In this document: positions 9,307 through 17,564 of the stretch, in pieces | Numbering within the stretch: the stretch's first letter is position 1 | Layout: every line of letters starts with the position of its first letter | Origin: MGIIa-L3 sp038150305 | Lineage (GTDB): Archaea; Thermoplasmatota; Poseidoniia; Poseidoniales; Poseidoniaceae | Assembly: GCA_038150305.1 (NCBI GenBank) | Contig: JAYOTG010000002.1 | Span: forward strand, 1 to 64,000 | Length of the DNA: 64,000 nt | Direction of reading: 5' to 3' | The notes under the pieces: model-generated | What the model saw: the letters and a program-made list of their open reading frames with translations, nothing else | What the model was told of the DNA's origin: nothing | Database searches by the model: none | Position numbers and translations under genes: made by a program

Positions 9307-9729
9307 TCACGCGAGCCGTGCGTAGGACACCTGAGCGATGGCCACGAGTTTTCCGTTCAGGTCGTGGATTTCGGCGTCGGCGACGCACATCGTTCGTCCT
9401 GCTCGAACGGTCCGAGCGGTGCACACCACGTCGGTGTGGCATGGGCGCAGGAATCGGATGTTGAAGTCGGTCGTCGCGACCTTTTCGTCCGCACCGATCG
9501 ACGTGAGGATGGCCCAACAGGTGACCGAGTCCGCGATCACCCCGAGCATGCCGCCGTGAAAGGTCTCGTAGATGCCGTCCCACTCCAGACGACGGGGCAC
9601 CTTGGCCACACACAAGCCCTGCTCCATCCGCTGGATCTCGATGGCGATGGTGTGCATCATTGGGACGGCGTCAATGCGCGCCATCATCGCCGCGATGGCG
9701 GCATCGTCCATCGTTTCACTTTCGACCAT
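9307..9729 (-). CDS. PaaI-type hotdog-fold thioesterase
   Basis: A 140-residue single hotdog domain. The segment ETFHGGMLGVIADSVTCWAI holds the HGG(M) and D(S) features of PaaI/4HBT thioesterases, which hydrolyse acyl-CoA thioesters. FNIRFLRPCHTD is the matching beta-strand region. Soluble and cytosolic. The gene lies upstream of nei in the same direction, about 40 bases apart, and may be co-transcribed with it. Substrate unknown. Confidence 0.82.
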   Translation of the reverse strand: MVESETMDDAAIAAMMARIDAVPMMHTIAIEIQRMEQGLCVAKVPRRLEWDGIYETFHGGMLGVIADSVTCWAILTSIGADEKVATTDFNIRFLRPCHTDVVCTARTVRAGRTMCVADAEIHDLNGKLVAIAQVSYARLA

Positions 9730-9811
9730 GGTCCTGCCTTGCCGGCATCACCCTTCATCCTTCGCCGGAGGCGAGCCATAGCGTCAAGGAGGCCCGTGCG
9801 CAGCACATCCT

Positions 9812-10063
9812 GTGCGCGGTGGGCGATGGTCGGAGGAGCGTCGCGCCACGCGCGAAGCGGTGACCTGGTTGCACCTGCTCCTGCAGGAGCAAGGGCCCAT
9901 GAGCACGCCCGCCATCATCGAGGCGCTGAAAGCGGCAGGGCGTGAGGTGCGCGTGCATGAACTGCAGCGTGCCTTGCGTCGCAGCGAGCACGTCCACGCG
10001 GTCGGAACCGAAGAGGGCCCGCGTGGAAAGGTGACCGTCTGGGCCTGGGACGTCCGCGATTAA
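9812..10063 (+). CDS. Small winged-helix-like protein, unknown function
   Basis: An 83-residue basic protein beginning at GTG; no better in-frame start is visible. The middle, GPMSTPAIIEALKAAGREVRVHELQRALR, reads as a helix-turn-helix/winged-helix core. The end is a short beta wing with a KVTVWAW strand. It lies in the divergent space beside the thioesterase, and its TAA stop overlaps the stop of the Rieske gene on the other strand. It could be a small DNA-binding regulator, but no partner is identifiable. The reading frame is supported by codon bias and tight packing only. Confidence 0.5.
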   Translation: MRGGRWSEERRATREAVTWLHLLLQEQGPMSTPAIIEALKAAGREVRVHELQRALRRSEHVHAVGTEEGPRGKVTVWAWDVRD

Positions 10064-10419
10064 GGCAGGTCCACCCAAAGGCGTCCGTCCTCGATTTTCG
10101 TCGCGTAGACGCCGAGGTCTTTCGGCTTCACCATGCTCCCAACCAGTTTGCCGTACGCCGGGACCAGCGGGAAGGGCGACCACTCCACCAAGGAACCGTC
10201 CTCGATTTTGTGCGTGGTCTGGTGGAGCGGGCAGCGTACGCAGCCGTCGTCGGTGATTTTCGCGCCCCAGGCCAACGGCCAGCGCATGTGACGGCAGAGG
10301 GCTTGCGTGGCGAAGTATTCGCCGTGCTTGCGTCCGATCATCACCATCTTCCCTTTGACGACCTTCATCGCCGTGCGGTCCTTCTTCCAGTTCGCTTTCA
10401 TCACGTTGTGCCAGGTCAT
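10060..10419 (-). CDS. Rieske [2Fe-2S] domain protein
   Basis: A 119-residue stand-alone Rieske ferredoxin-like protein. The cluster ligands are present in the usual order: CRH (Cys-x-His) in ATQALCRHMRWPL and CPLH (Cys-x2-His) in DGCVRCPLHQTTH. There is no membrane segment, so it is a soluble electron-transfer domain of the kind that serves oxygenases or nitrite-reductase-like enzymes. Its start overlaps the stop of the FAD oxidoreductase gene by 4 bases. The two are therefore translationally coupled and probably work together. Confidence 0.88.
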   Translation of the reverse strand: MTWHNVMKANWKKDRTAMKVVKGKMVMIGRKHGEYFATQALCRHMRWPLAWGAKITDDGCVRCPLHQTTHKIEDGSLVEWSPFPLVPAYGKLVGSMVKPKDLGVYATKIEDGRLWVDLP

Positions 10420-11684
10420 GCCGTCACCTCCACCGCTGCAGGACGTTGCAAATCCTGCGGTCCCTGCGGGAGCGGTACACCCAGCGCTTCGAGCACGCGT
10501 TCGGCGCTGCGCAACGTGCCTTGCACCGACGGGTGCGTGGTGTGATCTCCCGCAAGGAGCACGCCGTCAACGTCCACCGGCAGGTGGTCGCGTCCAACGT
10601 GATGGGTGGGAATGGTGGGCAGGGCATGACGCACGTCGGTTCGACCGACAAAGCGCCAAGTGGAGGCCTCCGGGAACCACGACAACAGGCGTTCCTGAAC
10701 GTCCTCGGCCGTGTGGTCACCCTCTCCGAGCAAGGTGGCGACCACGAGGTGCTGACCGTCTGCGCGCGGGTGCAAAAGGGTCGGAACGTGCACGTGGAGC
10801 ACCGGTGAAGCGGTTGGATCGTATTCCCCGTTCAGCAGCAAGCGCGCTGCCCGGAGCGGGGCGGCATCGGTGGCGTAGACCATCGTGGTCGTGCGCCGCT
10901 CGCTTGAATCGGTCGTGATGTCCAGCAACTGAGCGGCCACGTGCTGGGGCACGGCGAGAACGACTTTGTCGTGCTCAAGGCGCTCACCGTCCACCGTCAC
11001 GCCAGTGGCGTCGACGGCCTCGACCGCGACGCCTGTGCGCAGGGACGCAGGCGGCAAGTGAGACGCGAGTTGGCGGGGAACAGCAACGATGCCGTCCTTG
11101 GGCATCACCATGTTCCCCTTGGCCATCGCACCCCAAGTGAAGGTCGCGAAGGCTTCGCGCTCGTTGCGCTCAGGGTCGAGGGTGATGCCGGCAAAGAGCG
11201 GCTGGAGGACGCGCTGGCGCAAGGCCTTGCTGAAGCCCTGGTTCGCGAGCCCGGCGTCGATGGGTTGTGAGGGGCGGTCGAGCGGGGCTTCGATGTCACG
11301 ACCAAGCGCGCGCTGACGCCAGCGCAGCAAGCGAAGCGCGTTGAAGGGGCCTACGCTGCGCAAGGTGGGCAAGAGGGTGCTCGGGCGCCGCAAGGCATCA
11401 CCAAGCAGGAGGCGCTTTCCTTGTCTCGGCAGGATGACCTCGGTGCTCGGGTCCATCGCGACGGCATCGAGCGCGTCGAGGTCCACCCATCGACGCAGTG
11501 CGGGGTATGCGGTGTGCAACACGTGGAAACCGACGTCCACAGGATGATCCTCCATCGTGACGGTTCCCATGCGGCCACCGATGTGTGCTGCGGCCTCGTA
11601 AACGGTGACCGAATGGCCTGCAGCGTGGAGTGCGCTCGCGGTGGCCAATCCGGCCAATCCGCCACCGACGACGCCCACGTTCAT
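10416..11684 (-). CDS. FAD-dependent amine-oxidase/phytoene-desaturase-like oxidoreductase
   Basis: About 422 residues. The N-terminal VGVVGGGLAGLATASALHAA is a GxGxxG dinucleotide-binding motif. It is followed by E-x(5-7)-GGRM, the ribose-contacting and GG doublet motif of the amine-oxidase/carotenoid-desaturase superfamily. Near the end, VDGVLLAGDHTTHPSVQG is the second FAD contact. I start it at the ATG at 11684 because the preceding SDR gene stops 4 bases earlier and GGGGTGA lies at ribosome-binding distance; a longer frame upstream has no family similarity. The order SDR-FAD enzyme-Rieske on one strand suggests a three-step redox pathway. Substrate unknown; isoprenoid or carotenoid chemistry is one possibility. 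Confidence 0.85.
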   Translation of the reverse strand: MNVGVVGGGLAGLATASALHAAGHSVTVYEAAAHIGGRMGTVTMEDHPVDVGFHVLHTAYPALRRWVDLDALDAVAMDPSTEVILPRQGKRLLLGDALRRPSTLLPTLRSVGPFNALRLLRWRQRALGRDIEAPLDRPSQPIDAGLANQGFSKALRQRVLQPLFAGITLDPERNEREAFATFTWGAMAKGNMVMPKDGIVAVPRQLASHLPPASLRTGVAVEAVDATGVTVDGERLEHDKVVLAVPQHVAAQLLDITTDSSERRTTTMVYATDAAPLRAARLLLNGEYDPTASPVLHVHVPTLLHPRADGQHLVVATLLGEGDHTAEDVQERLLSWFPEASTWRFVGRTDVRHALPTIPTHHVGRDHLPVDVDGVLLAGDHTTHPSVQGTLRSAERVLEALGVPLPQGPQDLQRPAAVEVTA

Positions 11685-11688
11685 GCCT

Positions 11689-12417
11689 TCACCCCATGGC
11701 GCGTACGCGGCCCATGCCACCGTCAACGTGGAGCACCTCACCGGTCAGGTTGTCAGGCGCACCCTCAAGCAGCCATGCCATCGTCGTGGCCACCTCTTCG
11801 GGTTGGCCGATCCTGCCGATGGGCACCATGGCCTCGGACGCGGCACGCGCAGCCTCTGAACGCAGCATGGGTTCGGCCAACCGGGTCTCGGTCAGTGAAG
11901 GTGCGACGGCGTTGATGCGCAGGCCACGCTTGGCGTAGGTGGCCGCTGCGGAGCGGACCATGGCTTCGAGGCCGCCCTTGGCGGCCGCGATGGCCTCGTG
12001 GTTCACCAAGCCAAGCCCAGCGGCCACGCTTGAGGTGAAGACCATCCGCCCGCCGCCGGACCGCATCATGGCCTTGCCGCAGACGGACAAGGTGAGGAAG
12101 GCACTGCCAAGGTTGGTGGCGATGACCTCGTTGAACTGATCCATTTTCATGGCGTGGGGCGGTCGAATGACGATGGAGCCCACGAGGTGGGCGACCATGG
12201 ACACGGGCTCCTCGGCTGAGGCTTGAGCCACCGCGTCTTGAAGCACGGTCTGGTCGAGGGCGTCACCAATCACGGCATGGAAGCGTTCGTGTTCGAACGC
12301 AGCAAGGCGGGATGCGTCCCTCGCCAGCCCGGTGACGGTGTGACCTGCGGCCAGAAGGTCTGGGATCAACCGGTGGGCCACGTCGCTGCTGGCACCCACC
12401 ACGAGCACGGAAGCCAT
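11689..12417 (-). CDS. Short-chain dehydrogenase/reductase family protein (atypical active site)
   Basis: 242 residues with a Rossmann fold. The N-terminal VLVVGASSDVAHRL replaces the usual TGxxxGxG. The serine is present (FTSSVA), but the position of the catalytic tyrosine in YxxxK is isoleucine (HEAIAAAKGG), with the lysine kept. The following INAVAPSLTETRL matches the SDR cofactor loop. It may be a non-canonical reductase, or a binding or regulatory protein. It is the first gene of the SDR-FAD-Rieske operon and is divergent from pdxH. Confidence 0.85.
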   Translation of the reverse strand: MASVLVVGASSDVAHRLIPDLLAAGHTVTGLARDASRLAAFEHERFHAVIGDALDQTVLQDAVAQASAEEPVSMVAHLVGSIVIRPPHAMKMDQFNEVIATNLGSAFLTLSVCGKAMMRSGGGRMVFTSSVAAGLGLVNHEAIAAAKGGLEAMVRSAAATYAKRGLRINAVAPSLTETRLAEPMLRSEAARAASEAMVPIGRIGQPEEVATTMAWLLEGAPDNLTGEVLHVDGGMGRVRAMG

Positions 12418-12507
12418 GATGTGATGTTTCGGGGTGCATACTTGAACGCCTGTTCCTCAGCGTTGGATGAACAGGGGTTCAAGGCCTGCCGATTCGGACA
12501 TGAGCGC

Positions 12508-13137
12508 ATGGACCACCTCCGTGAGGAGTACGACGGCGAGTTGGACCCTGCCGCGGTCGACCCACAGGCGCCGCTCGAGCTGCTCACGGCGTGGATTCAC
12601 GACGCCGAACAGGCCGGCTTGAGCGACCCCACCGCGATGTGCCTGGCCACCCTTGGGCCCGATGGTGCCCCACGGTCGCGCATGGTGCTCTGCAAGGGCG
12701 TGGACGGCACCACGGTTCGCTTCTTCACCAACTTGACCTCGGACAAGGCCAACCAACTCCACGCCGATGCCCGGGCCTCGCTCACCTTCTGGTGGCCCGA
12801 CATGGACCGCTCAACACGTCTGACGGGCCACGTGACGCCGCTGGAGCGCGGGGAGGTTGAGGCCTATTTCGCGACCCGCCCACGGTCCTCGCAAATCGGT
12901 GCGTGGGTGTCCGACCAATCTTCGCCCATCGAGGACAGGGACGCGCTCGAGGCCAAGCATGCCGAGGTGCATGCCCGCTTCCAGGAGGCGGACGTGCCTT
13001 GCCCACCGCATTGGGGCGGCTTCCGCTTTCATGCGCACGAGATCGAGTACTGGGCCGGTCGGCCCGCGCGCCTCCATGACCGCATCCGATTGACGCACAA
13101 CGACGGCACGTGGACGAAGGCACGGCTCCAACCCTGA
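12508..13137 (+). CDS. pdxH: Pyridoxamine 5'-phosphate oxidase (PdxH-like)
   Basis: 209 residues from the ATG at 12508, the normal size for PdxH. The start was chosen because MDHLREEYDGELD matches the family N-terminus; the open frame runs further upstream without similarity. It has SRMVLCKGVDGTTVRFFTN (FMN-binding strand pair), SLTFWWPDMDRSTRLTG, and the C-terminal EIEYWAGRPARLHDRI substrate-binding segment. It oxidises pyridoxine/pyridoxamine phosphate to pyridoxal phosphate using FMN and oxygen, which supplies the cofactor for enzymes such as the BCAT further on. Followed 9 bases later by a CoA-binding-domain gene. Confidence 0.92.
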   Translation: MDHLREEYDGELDPAAVDPQAPLELLTAWIHDAEQAGLSDPTAMCLATLGPDGAPRSRMVLCKGVDGTTVRFFTNLTSDKANQLHADARASLTFWWPDMDRSTRLTGHVTPLERGEVEAYFATRPRSSQIGAWVSDQSSPIEDRDALEAKHAEVHARFQEADVPCPPHWGGFRFHAHEIEYWAGRPARLHDRIRLTHNDGTWTKARLQP

Positions 13138-13146
13138 GGCGATGAC

Positions 13147-13800
13147 ATGGATGCTTCTCAGGACCTCATCCCCGCCCTGCTCGGCGTGACGTCCATTCAC
13201 GTCTTTGGGGCGGGTCTGAACGCAGAACGCACGTCGCACACCGCAGTTCCCGAGTTACGCAGGCGCGGCTGGCGTGTCGTTCCCGTTCATCCTCGTGATG
13301 CGGGCGCCTGCATCGACGGCGTGCCCATCCGCGGCTCGGTTGAAGCAGGGACACCGCTCGAGGTAGCGGTGCTTTTTCTGGCTCCAGAGCGGGCGAGAGC
13401 ACAGGTGCGGCGCCTGCTCATGACGCCGTTCGAGACGCCTCCGCTGGTGTGGTTCCAACCCGGCGCGGAGGACGAGGTCGCCCTTGAGTGGCTGAAGGAT
13501 GCCGGTTGGACAACCGTTCATGCAGATTGCATCGTTCTTTATTCAGAACGGCACAACCTCTCGAGAGAACCCTTCGACGCGCCCTGGTACCGTCAAGTGG
13601 CGGACGAGGACGGCTCGCAGTGCTCCGTTTGGACCGCGCATGAGGTCGACGAGCAGGCTGCTCCCCCGACCACTGAGGTCGAATGGGTTGGTGACCTTGT
13701 CGACCTTGAGACCTCAACCGCGAGCGTCCCTGCCTACATCCGCAGCCTGCGCACCGACGGTGAGTCGCTGGAGGCCTGTGCGCTCCGCCTGTCACGCTAA
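13147..13800 (+). CDS. CoA-binding-domain (YccU-like) protein
   Basis: 217 residues. The first about 135 residues form a Rossmann-like CoA_binding_2 domain: SIHVFGAGLNAERTSHTAVPEL, then GWRVVPVHPRDAGACIDGVP, then WFQPGAEDEVALEWLKDAG. These parallel the YccU family's G(A/L)S..P.R.S.....L...GY.V.PVNP pattern and the W.Q.G......A...A...G stretch. The last about 80 residues are acidic and unique. It follows pdxH closely and is probably co-transcribed with it. It converges with ribD, with 3 bases between the stops. Biochemical role unknown. Confidence 0.75.
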   Translation: MDASQDLIPALLGVTSIHVFGAGLNAERTSHTAVPELRRRGWRVVPVHPRDAGACIDGVPIRGSVEAGTPLEVAVLFLAPERARAQVRRLLMTPFETPPLVWFQPGAEDEVALEWLKDAGWTTVHADCIVLYSERHNLSREPFDAPWYRQVADEDGSQCSVWTAHEVDEQAAPPTTEVEWVGDLVDLETSTASVPAYIRSLRTDGESLEACALRLSR

Positions 13801-13803
13801 GGC

Positions 13804-14814
13804 TCAGGCGCGAAGCCACACGTCAACGCGTTCTTCGCCCCACGCCTGGGGTTCATGCTGTTCGAGACCGGCCGAGCGGAACGCGTCGTCATCAAGTCCA
13901 GAAGGGACGGGATCGACATGTTCCACCGTGCTGTGCACGAGGAGGACTTCGTCGACCAGCCCGGCCTGCAGGAAACGATGCACCGTGCTTGGTCCGCCTT
14001 CAATGAGCAAGCGCTGCATCTCCTGGTCGCCCAATTGGTCCAAGAGCCGTTCAAGCTCCACATCGCCGGTCAGGTGCATCGTGGCGCCGCCGTCGGTCAG
14101 CACGGTCGCGTGCTGCTCAATGCGCCCGCGGCCGTCGAGGACGACGCGCATCGGTTGTCGCTCGTGCTCCACGCGACGCACGGTCAACGATGGATTGTCC
14201 CGGAGCACGGTCTCTGAGCCGACCAAAATCGCATCACAGCGCTGGCGTAGGCGGTGGACCTCATCGAGGCAGCCTTCAGACGTGAACCGACCGGCCGCCC
14301 CCGAGCGGTCGTCCACCGAGCCCTTCGCGTCCACGGCCACCTTCACCGTCACCCATGGGCGTCGATGATGGCACCAATGGAGGAAGGAGCGCATCTGCAT
14401 CGCCGCCTCAGGCTGCAGCAGGCCAACCTCGACCTCGAGGCCCGCCTCACGCAGCACGTCCGTTCCTCGACCGCGCACGTTTGGGTTGGGGTCAGGATGG
14501 GCGACGACCACCCGCTGGATGCCCGCCCAGAGGAGCGATTCCGTGCACGGGGGCGTCCTTCCGAAGTGATTGCACGGTTCGAGGGTGACGTAGGCTGTGG
14601 CCCCGTTGGTGGGCACACCGCGCGCTTCGGCGTCATGGATGGCCATCTGTTCAGCGTGGAGGCCGCCAAGATGGTCGTGCCACCCTTCAGCGATGGCCAC
14701 ACCGTCCTTCACCAGCACGCAACCCACGGGTGGGTTCGGGCTGACGCGACCCTGACCTCGCTCAGCGACCTCAAGGGCCCGCCGCATGAATTCAGCCTCG
14801 CCTTCAGACCACAT
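13804..14814 (-). CDS. ribD: Bifunctional riboflavin deaminase-reductase RibD
   Basis: 336 residues from the ATG at 14814. The N-terminal deaminase domain has zinc ligands in HAE (53-55) and PC...C (Cys81, Cys90), plus the SPNPPVGCV signature (25-33). The C-terminal reductase domain begins near residue 150 (VTVKVAVDAKGS) and includes the ILVGSETVLRDNPSLTVR motif. It catalyses the second and third steps of riboflavin synthesis. Many archaea use a stand-alone reductase, so this fused form is bacterial in type. A longer frame upstream overlaps the divergent lipid-kinase gene and has no similarity. Confidence 0.93.
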   Translation of the reverse strand: MWSEGEAEFMRRALEVAERGQGRVSPNPPVGCVLVKDGVAIAEGWHDHLGGLHAEQMAIHDAEARGVPTNGATAYVTLEPCNHFGRTPPCTESLLWAGIQRVVVAHPDPNPNVRGRGTDVLREAGLEVEVGLLQPEAAMQMRSFLHWCHHRRPWVTVKVAVDAKGSVDDRSGAAGRFTSEGCLDEVHRLRQRCDAILVGSETVLRDNPSLTVRRVEHERQPMRVVLDGRGRIEQHATVLTDGGATMHLTGDVELERLLDQLGDQEMQRLLIEGGPSTVHRFLQAGLVDEVLLVHSTVEHVDPVPSGLDDDAFRSAGLEQHEPQAWGEERVDVWLRA

Positions 14815-14900
14815 CGCGACGGTTGTGGCTCTGGCTTCTCCCACATGAGCCCTCGCCTTTGGGCGCGAACCTTCATCCTCTCCGCGTCCACTCCCCCAGC

Positions 14901-15938
14901 ATGGCTCGGGTGCACGTGATCGTGAATCCCGCGAGCCGCGACGGCCGCTGCGGCAAAGCATGGCCTGACGTGCGTCGTCGGATGGAAGACGACGGATGGA
15001 CCGTCGAGGCCTTCGTCACCGGAGGGCCCGGCGATGCGGCCCGACATGCCCACCACCTCGTGACCGCCGGACACGTCAGCCAAGGCGATCTGGTGGTGGC
15101 CGTGGGTGGCGACGGTGTCGTGCACGAGGTCGCCAGCGGTTTGCGTGGTTCTGGCGCGGTGCTCGGTCAGATTCCCTTCGGTTCCGGCAACGATTTCGCC
15201 ATCACGCACGGCATCCCGCGCGACGACCTCGAGGGGGCCCTCCGCCTCCTGAAGGAAGGCGTTGACCGCCCCAGCGGTGCGTGGCGTCTCGAGGCCCATC
15301 CTGCTCCACCTGAATCGGCCGAATACCCCGTTCAGGCCAACCCATGGGACGGACCGGCCGAAGAAGAGGGCCGTATCGTGCGCTGGACCTTCCTCGAGAC
15401 CGATGCCGGGATCAGCTCTTCGATCAGCAGAGCCAAACTCCGTCGTGCAAAGTGGCTCCACGGTCCCATCAAGTACACTTGGCTTGGCGTCACCACCATT
15501 CCCGTGTGGCGTCGCCGTCACGTGGAACTCCAGATGGACGATGGACCGGCTGAAACGGTGGACCTCACCCTCCTCGCCGCGTGCACGGGTGAGACCTTTG
15601 GCGGCGGATACCGCGTCTGCCCAGGCATGGCTCCGAACCACGAGGAGGCGGTGCTGGTCCTCGCGCCACGGCTGAGCCGCTGGCGGATGCTGAACCTGAT
15701 GGGTTCCGTGAAGAAAGGCAAGCACGTCGGCATCTGGGGCATCACGTCCCACCGCGTTCGTCGCGTCAACCTCAGGCCGGTCGATGCGCGAGGTGTGGCC
15801 AGCGACCTTCCGCTCGACCTCCCCACCTACATCCAAGCCGATGGGGAGCCGATCCTCCAACTTCCGGCCACTTTGGCGTGGCACCCGGCACAAATCGTTG
15901 CGCGAGGCGCGCCGACGGTGGCTTGGGACTCAGAATGA
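14901..15938 (+). CDS. Diacylglycerol/lipid kinase family protein
   Basis: 345 residues from the ATG at 14901, chosen because MARVHVIVNPAS is the family's first strand. The catalytic-domain motif GDLVVAVGGDGVVHEVASGL (the GGDGT-type loop, here GGDGV) and the following IPFGSGNDFA match the DAGK/YegS/sphingosine-kinase fold. The C-terminal beta-sandwich ends with an LPA.....V.A lipid-kinase-like strand. It phosphorylates a lipid or polyprenol head group at the membrane. The archaeal substrate is not known. Its last 9 bases overlap the stop of the convergent lipoprotein gene. Confidence 0.85.
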   Translation: MARVHVIVNPASRDGRCGKAWPDVRRRMEDDGWTVEAFVTGGPGDAARHAHHLVTAGHVSQGDLVVAVGGDGVVHEVASGLRGSGAVLGQIPFGSGNDFAITHGIPRDDLEGALRLLKEGVDRPSGAWRLEAHPAPPESAEYPVQANPWDGPAEEEGRIVRWTFLETDAGISSSISRAKLRRAKWLHGPIKYTWLGVTTIPVWRRRHVELQMDDGPAETVDLTLLAACTGETFGGGYRVCPGMAPNHEEAVLVLAPRLSRWRMLNLMGSVKKGKHVGIWGITSHRVRRVNLRPVDARGVASDLPLDLPTYIQADGEPILQLPATLAWHPAQIVARGAPTVAWDSE

Positions 15939-17393
15939 GAAGTCCGAGAACTCCTCTTCCTCAGCCGGCGCTGGGGCGGGCTCAGGCTCTGGTTCTGGCT
16001 CAGGTGCCGCCTTGCGCACGGCGCGACGGCGTCGAACGGTGGGCTGCTCTGCCGCGGGCTCGCTGCGTTGAGGAGGCGCGCTGCGCTGGGGCGGTCCGCT
16101 GCGCGTGGGTGCACCACCCATGGGCGTCACGCCCCCGCTGCGTCGTTCTGTGGTGGACGCCGGCGCCTCCCAAGGCGGGCTAGACGCCGAGGACGAGACA
16201 GACGAGGCGGCCTTGGTTTGCGTGGCCATGTTGGAGGCTTCCTCCGTGACCACGACGCTTGAGCCGCCGCGCGATGAGCGTTCAGGCTTCGACGATGCCG
16301 AGGATCCTTGGGTGGACAAGGCCGCATCGAGGTCAAAACCACCAATGCTGGAGTCTTCCTTCTTCTTCGGCTTCTTTTCTCTCTTCGGCTCAGGCGCAGC
16401 ACGCGCAGGTTCCGGCGCCTTTCGCTTCGGCGCCTTGCGCGCCGTCTCTGCTTTCGCCATGTTCTCCTTGCCGAGCAAAACCTTGGCTTGCGAGGCGGCG
16501 ACGCCTTTGACGCGCTGTGAGGAGACGACGTAGAGGGCCGCCCCACCGCCAACGGCCACCGCAAGGAAGTAGACCACATAGCCGCTACGACCGAGCAGGG
16601 GCACGTCGCCCATCACCCATTCGTCGTCCGCGTCGCCGTCCATGGTGACGGAGGCGCCCGGCAGGGTGATGCTGTGCACGATCACGTAGTACGTGCCTTT
16701 GTTCGAGCTGTCCACGTCGAGCAGGCATGGGCTCCCAGATTGGGACCTCGCTCCGGAGGTAAGGCCGGGAGCAGTGCGGGTTCCATCGAGGCTCACGACC
16801 ATGTAGCCTTCAATGCGGATGGGCTGGTGCACGTCATCCATGGCCCCAAAGCCGTACGCAACATGCTCCGAGCCAGGGATGAGGCCGAGCACGAACCACG
16901 GTTCGTTGCTGTCGCTGTCAACGTCCTCGACGTTGACGGAGCGCTGCGAGGTGCTCTGACCAGATCCGGTGCTCGGGTACAGCGGCTCAGTCCAGTCCCT
17001 GACGGGAATGCGCGCGCCTTGTCCGTTCGGGACCGCTTCGGCGCTGCCGTAACTCATCGCTTCGAGGATGACCGCGGCGGTGACGCCACTTGCGAGCCCT
17101 CGCATGTCTTCGCCGTGGCTCGTGTACAGCGTCGACGCGGCAAGGTGCCCTTCGATGGTGATGAGGCCGGTTTGGTTCGCCGCATCGCCGATCATGCCCT
17201 CGGTGTCGCAACCGGCCAGCATCACCTCGTCCACGGTGGTCTGACTCGGGGTCAGGTCGCTCACCACGGTGGCGTTCATGCCGTCCGTGGAGACGCTGAC
17301 GCCGCCGTCCCCCCATCCTGCGGAGGACGGTGCGAGGCAACCGGCAAGGCTCAGCGAAAGCATCAGCAGCACACCGAGCAGGGCCCTTCGCAT
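15930..17393 (-). CDS. Membrane-anchored lipoprotein with charged cytoplasmic-type tail
   Basis: 487 residues from the ATG at 17393. The N-terminus MRRALLGVLLMLSLSLAGC is a lipoprotein signal with a LAGC lipobox (Cys19). An extracellular domain of about 270 residues follows, with no family I recognise. Then comes one membrane helix (YVVYFLAVAVGGGAALYVV), then a long Lys/Ala/Pro/Glu-rich tail containing KRKAPEPARAAPEPK and, near the end, alternating PEPEPEPEPAP before an acidic terminus. An N-terminal lipid anchor plus a C-terminal helix would hold both ends of the domain at the membrane. The start is placed at the signal peptide; the frame extends upstream into the tRNA-Ser region without meaning. 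Function unknown. Confidence 0.75.
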   Translation of the reverse strand: MRRALLGVLLMLSLSLAGCLAPSSAGWGDGGVSVSTDGMNATVVSDLTPSQTTVDEVMLAGCDTEGMIGDAANQTGLITIEGHLAASTLYTSHGEDMRGLASGVTAAVILEAMSYGSAEAVPNGQGARIPVRDWTEPLYPSTGSGQSTSQRSVNVEDVDSDSNEPWFVLGLIPGSEHVAYGFGAMDDVHQPIRIEGYMVVSLDGTRTAPGLTSGARSQSGSPCLLDVDSSNKGTYYVIVHSITLPGASVTMDGDADDEWVMGDVPLLGRSGYVVYFLAVAVGGGAALYVVSSQRVKGVAASQAKVLLGKENMAKAETARKAPKRKAPEPARAAPEPKREKKPKKKEDSSIGGFDLDAALSTQGSSASSKPERSSRGGSSVVVTEEASNMATQTKAASSVSSSASSPPWEAPASTTERRSGGVTPMGGAPTRSGPPQRSAPPQRSEPAAEQPTVRRRRAVRKAAPEPEPEPEPAPAPAEEEEFSDFSF

Positions 17394-17449
17394 GGACGTG
17401 AGAGCGTGTCGTGGTTTGAGAAGGTTCCCCGCCTGAACGAAGGTGCAGG

Positions 17450-17531
17450 CGCGTGGAGAGGGATTCGAACCCCCGTGTCGTTCGACACCGGCTTTCAAGG
17501 CCGGCGCACTACCTGGCTATGCGATCCACGC
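17450..17531 (-). tRNA. tRNA-Ser (anticodon UGA)
   Basis: On the minus strand the 7-bp acceptor stem is GCGTGGA/TCCACGC. The anticodon stem CCGGC/GCCGG encloses loop CTTGAAA, giving anticodon TGA. The long variable arm GTGTCGAACGACAC identifies a class II tRNA, and the T-arm reads GGGGGTTCGAATCCCTC. The 3' CCA is not encoded. No intron. It lies between the sco gene and the lipoprotein gene, all on the minus strand. Confidence 0.95.
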
Positions 17532-17550
17532 TTGTGTTGCCCGACAAGCC

Positions 17551-17564
17551 TCTCCCCTATGAAC
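17551..17564 (-). promoter_or_regulatory. Candidate TATA-type promoter element of tRNA-Ser
   Basis: On the minus strand the sequence GTTCATAGGGGAGA lies about 20-33 bases upstream of the tRNA 5' end, the usual distance for an archaeal TATA box. The same GTTCATA(A)GG pattern is found upstream of secG, and a variant upstream of the aEF1A gene. Confidence 0.45.

Noticed and set aside
12223..12507. N-terminal extension of pdxH
   Set aside because: It overlaps the divergent SDR gene, and similarity to PdxH begins at the ATG at 12508.
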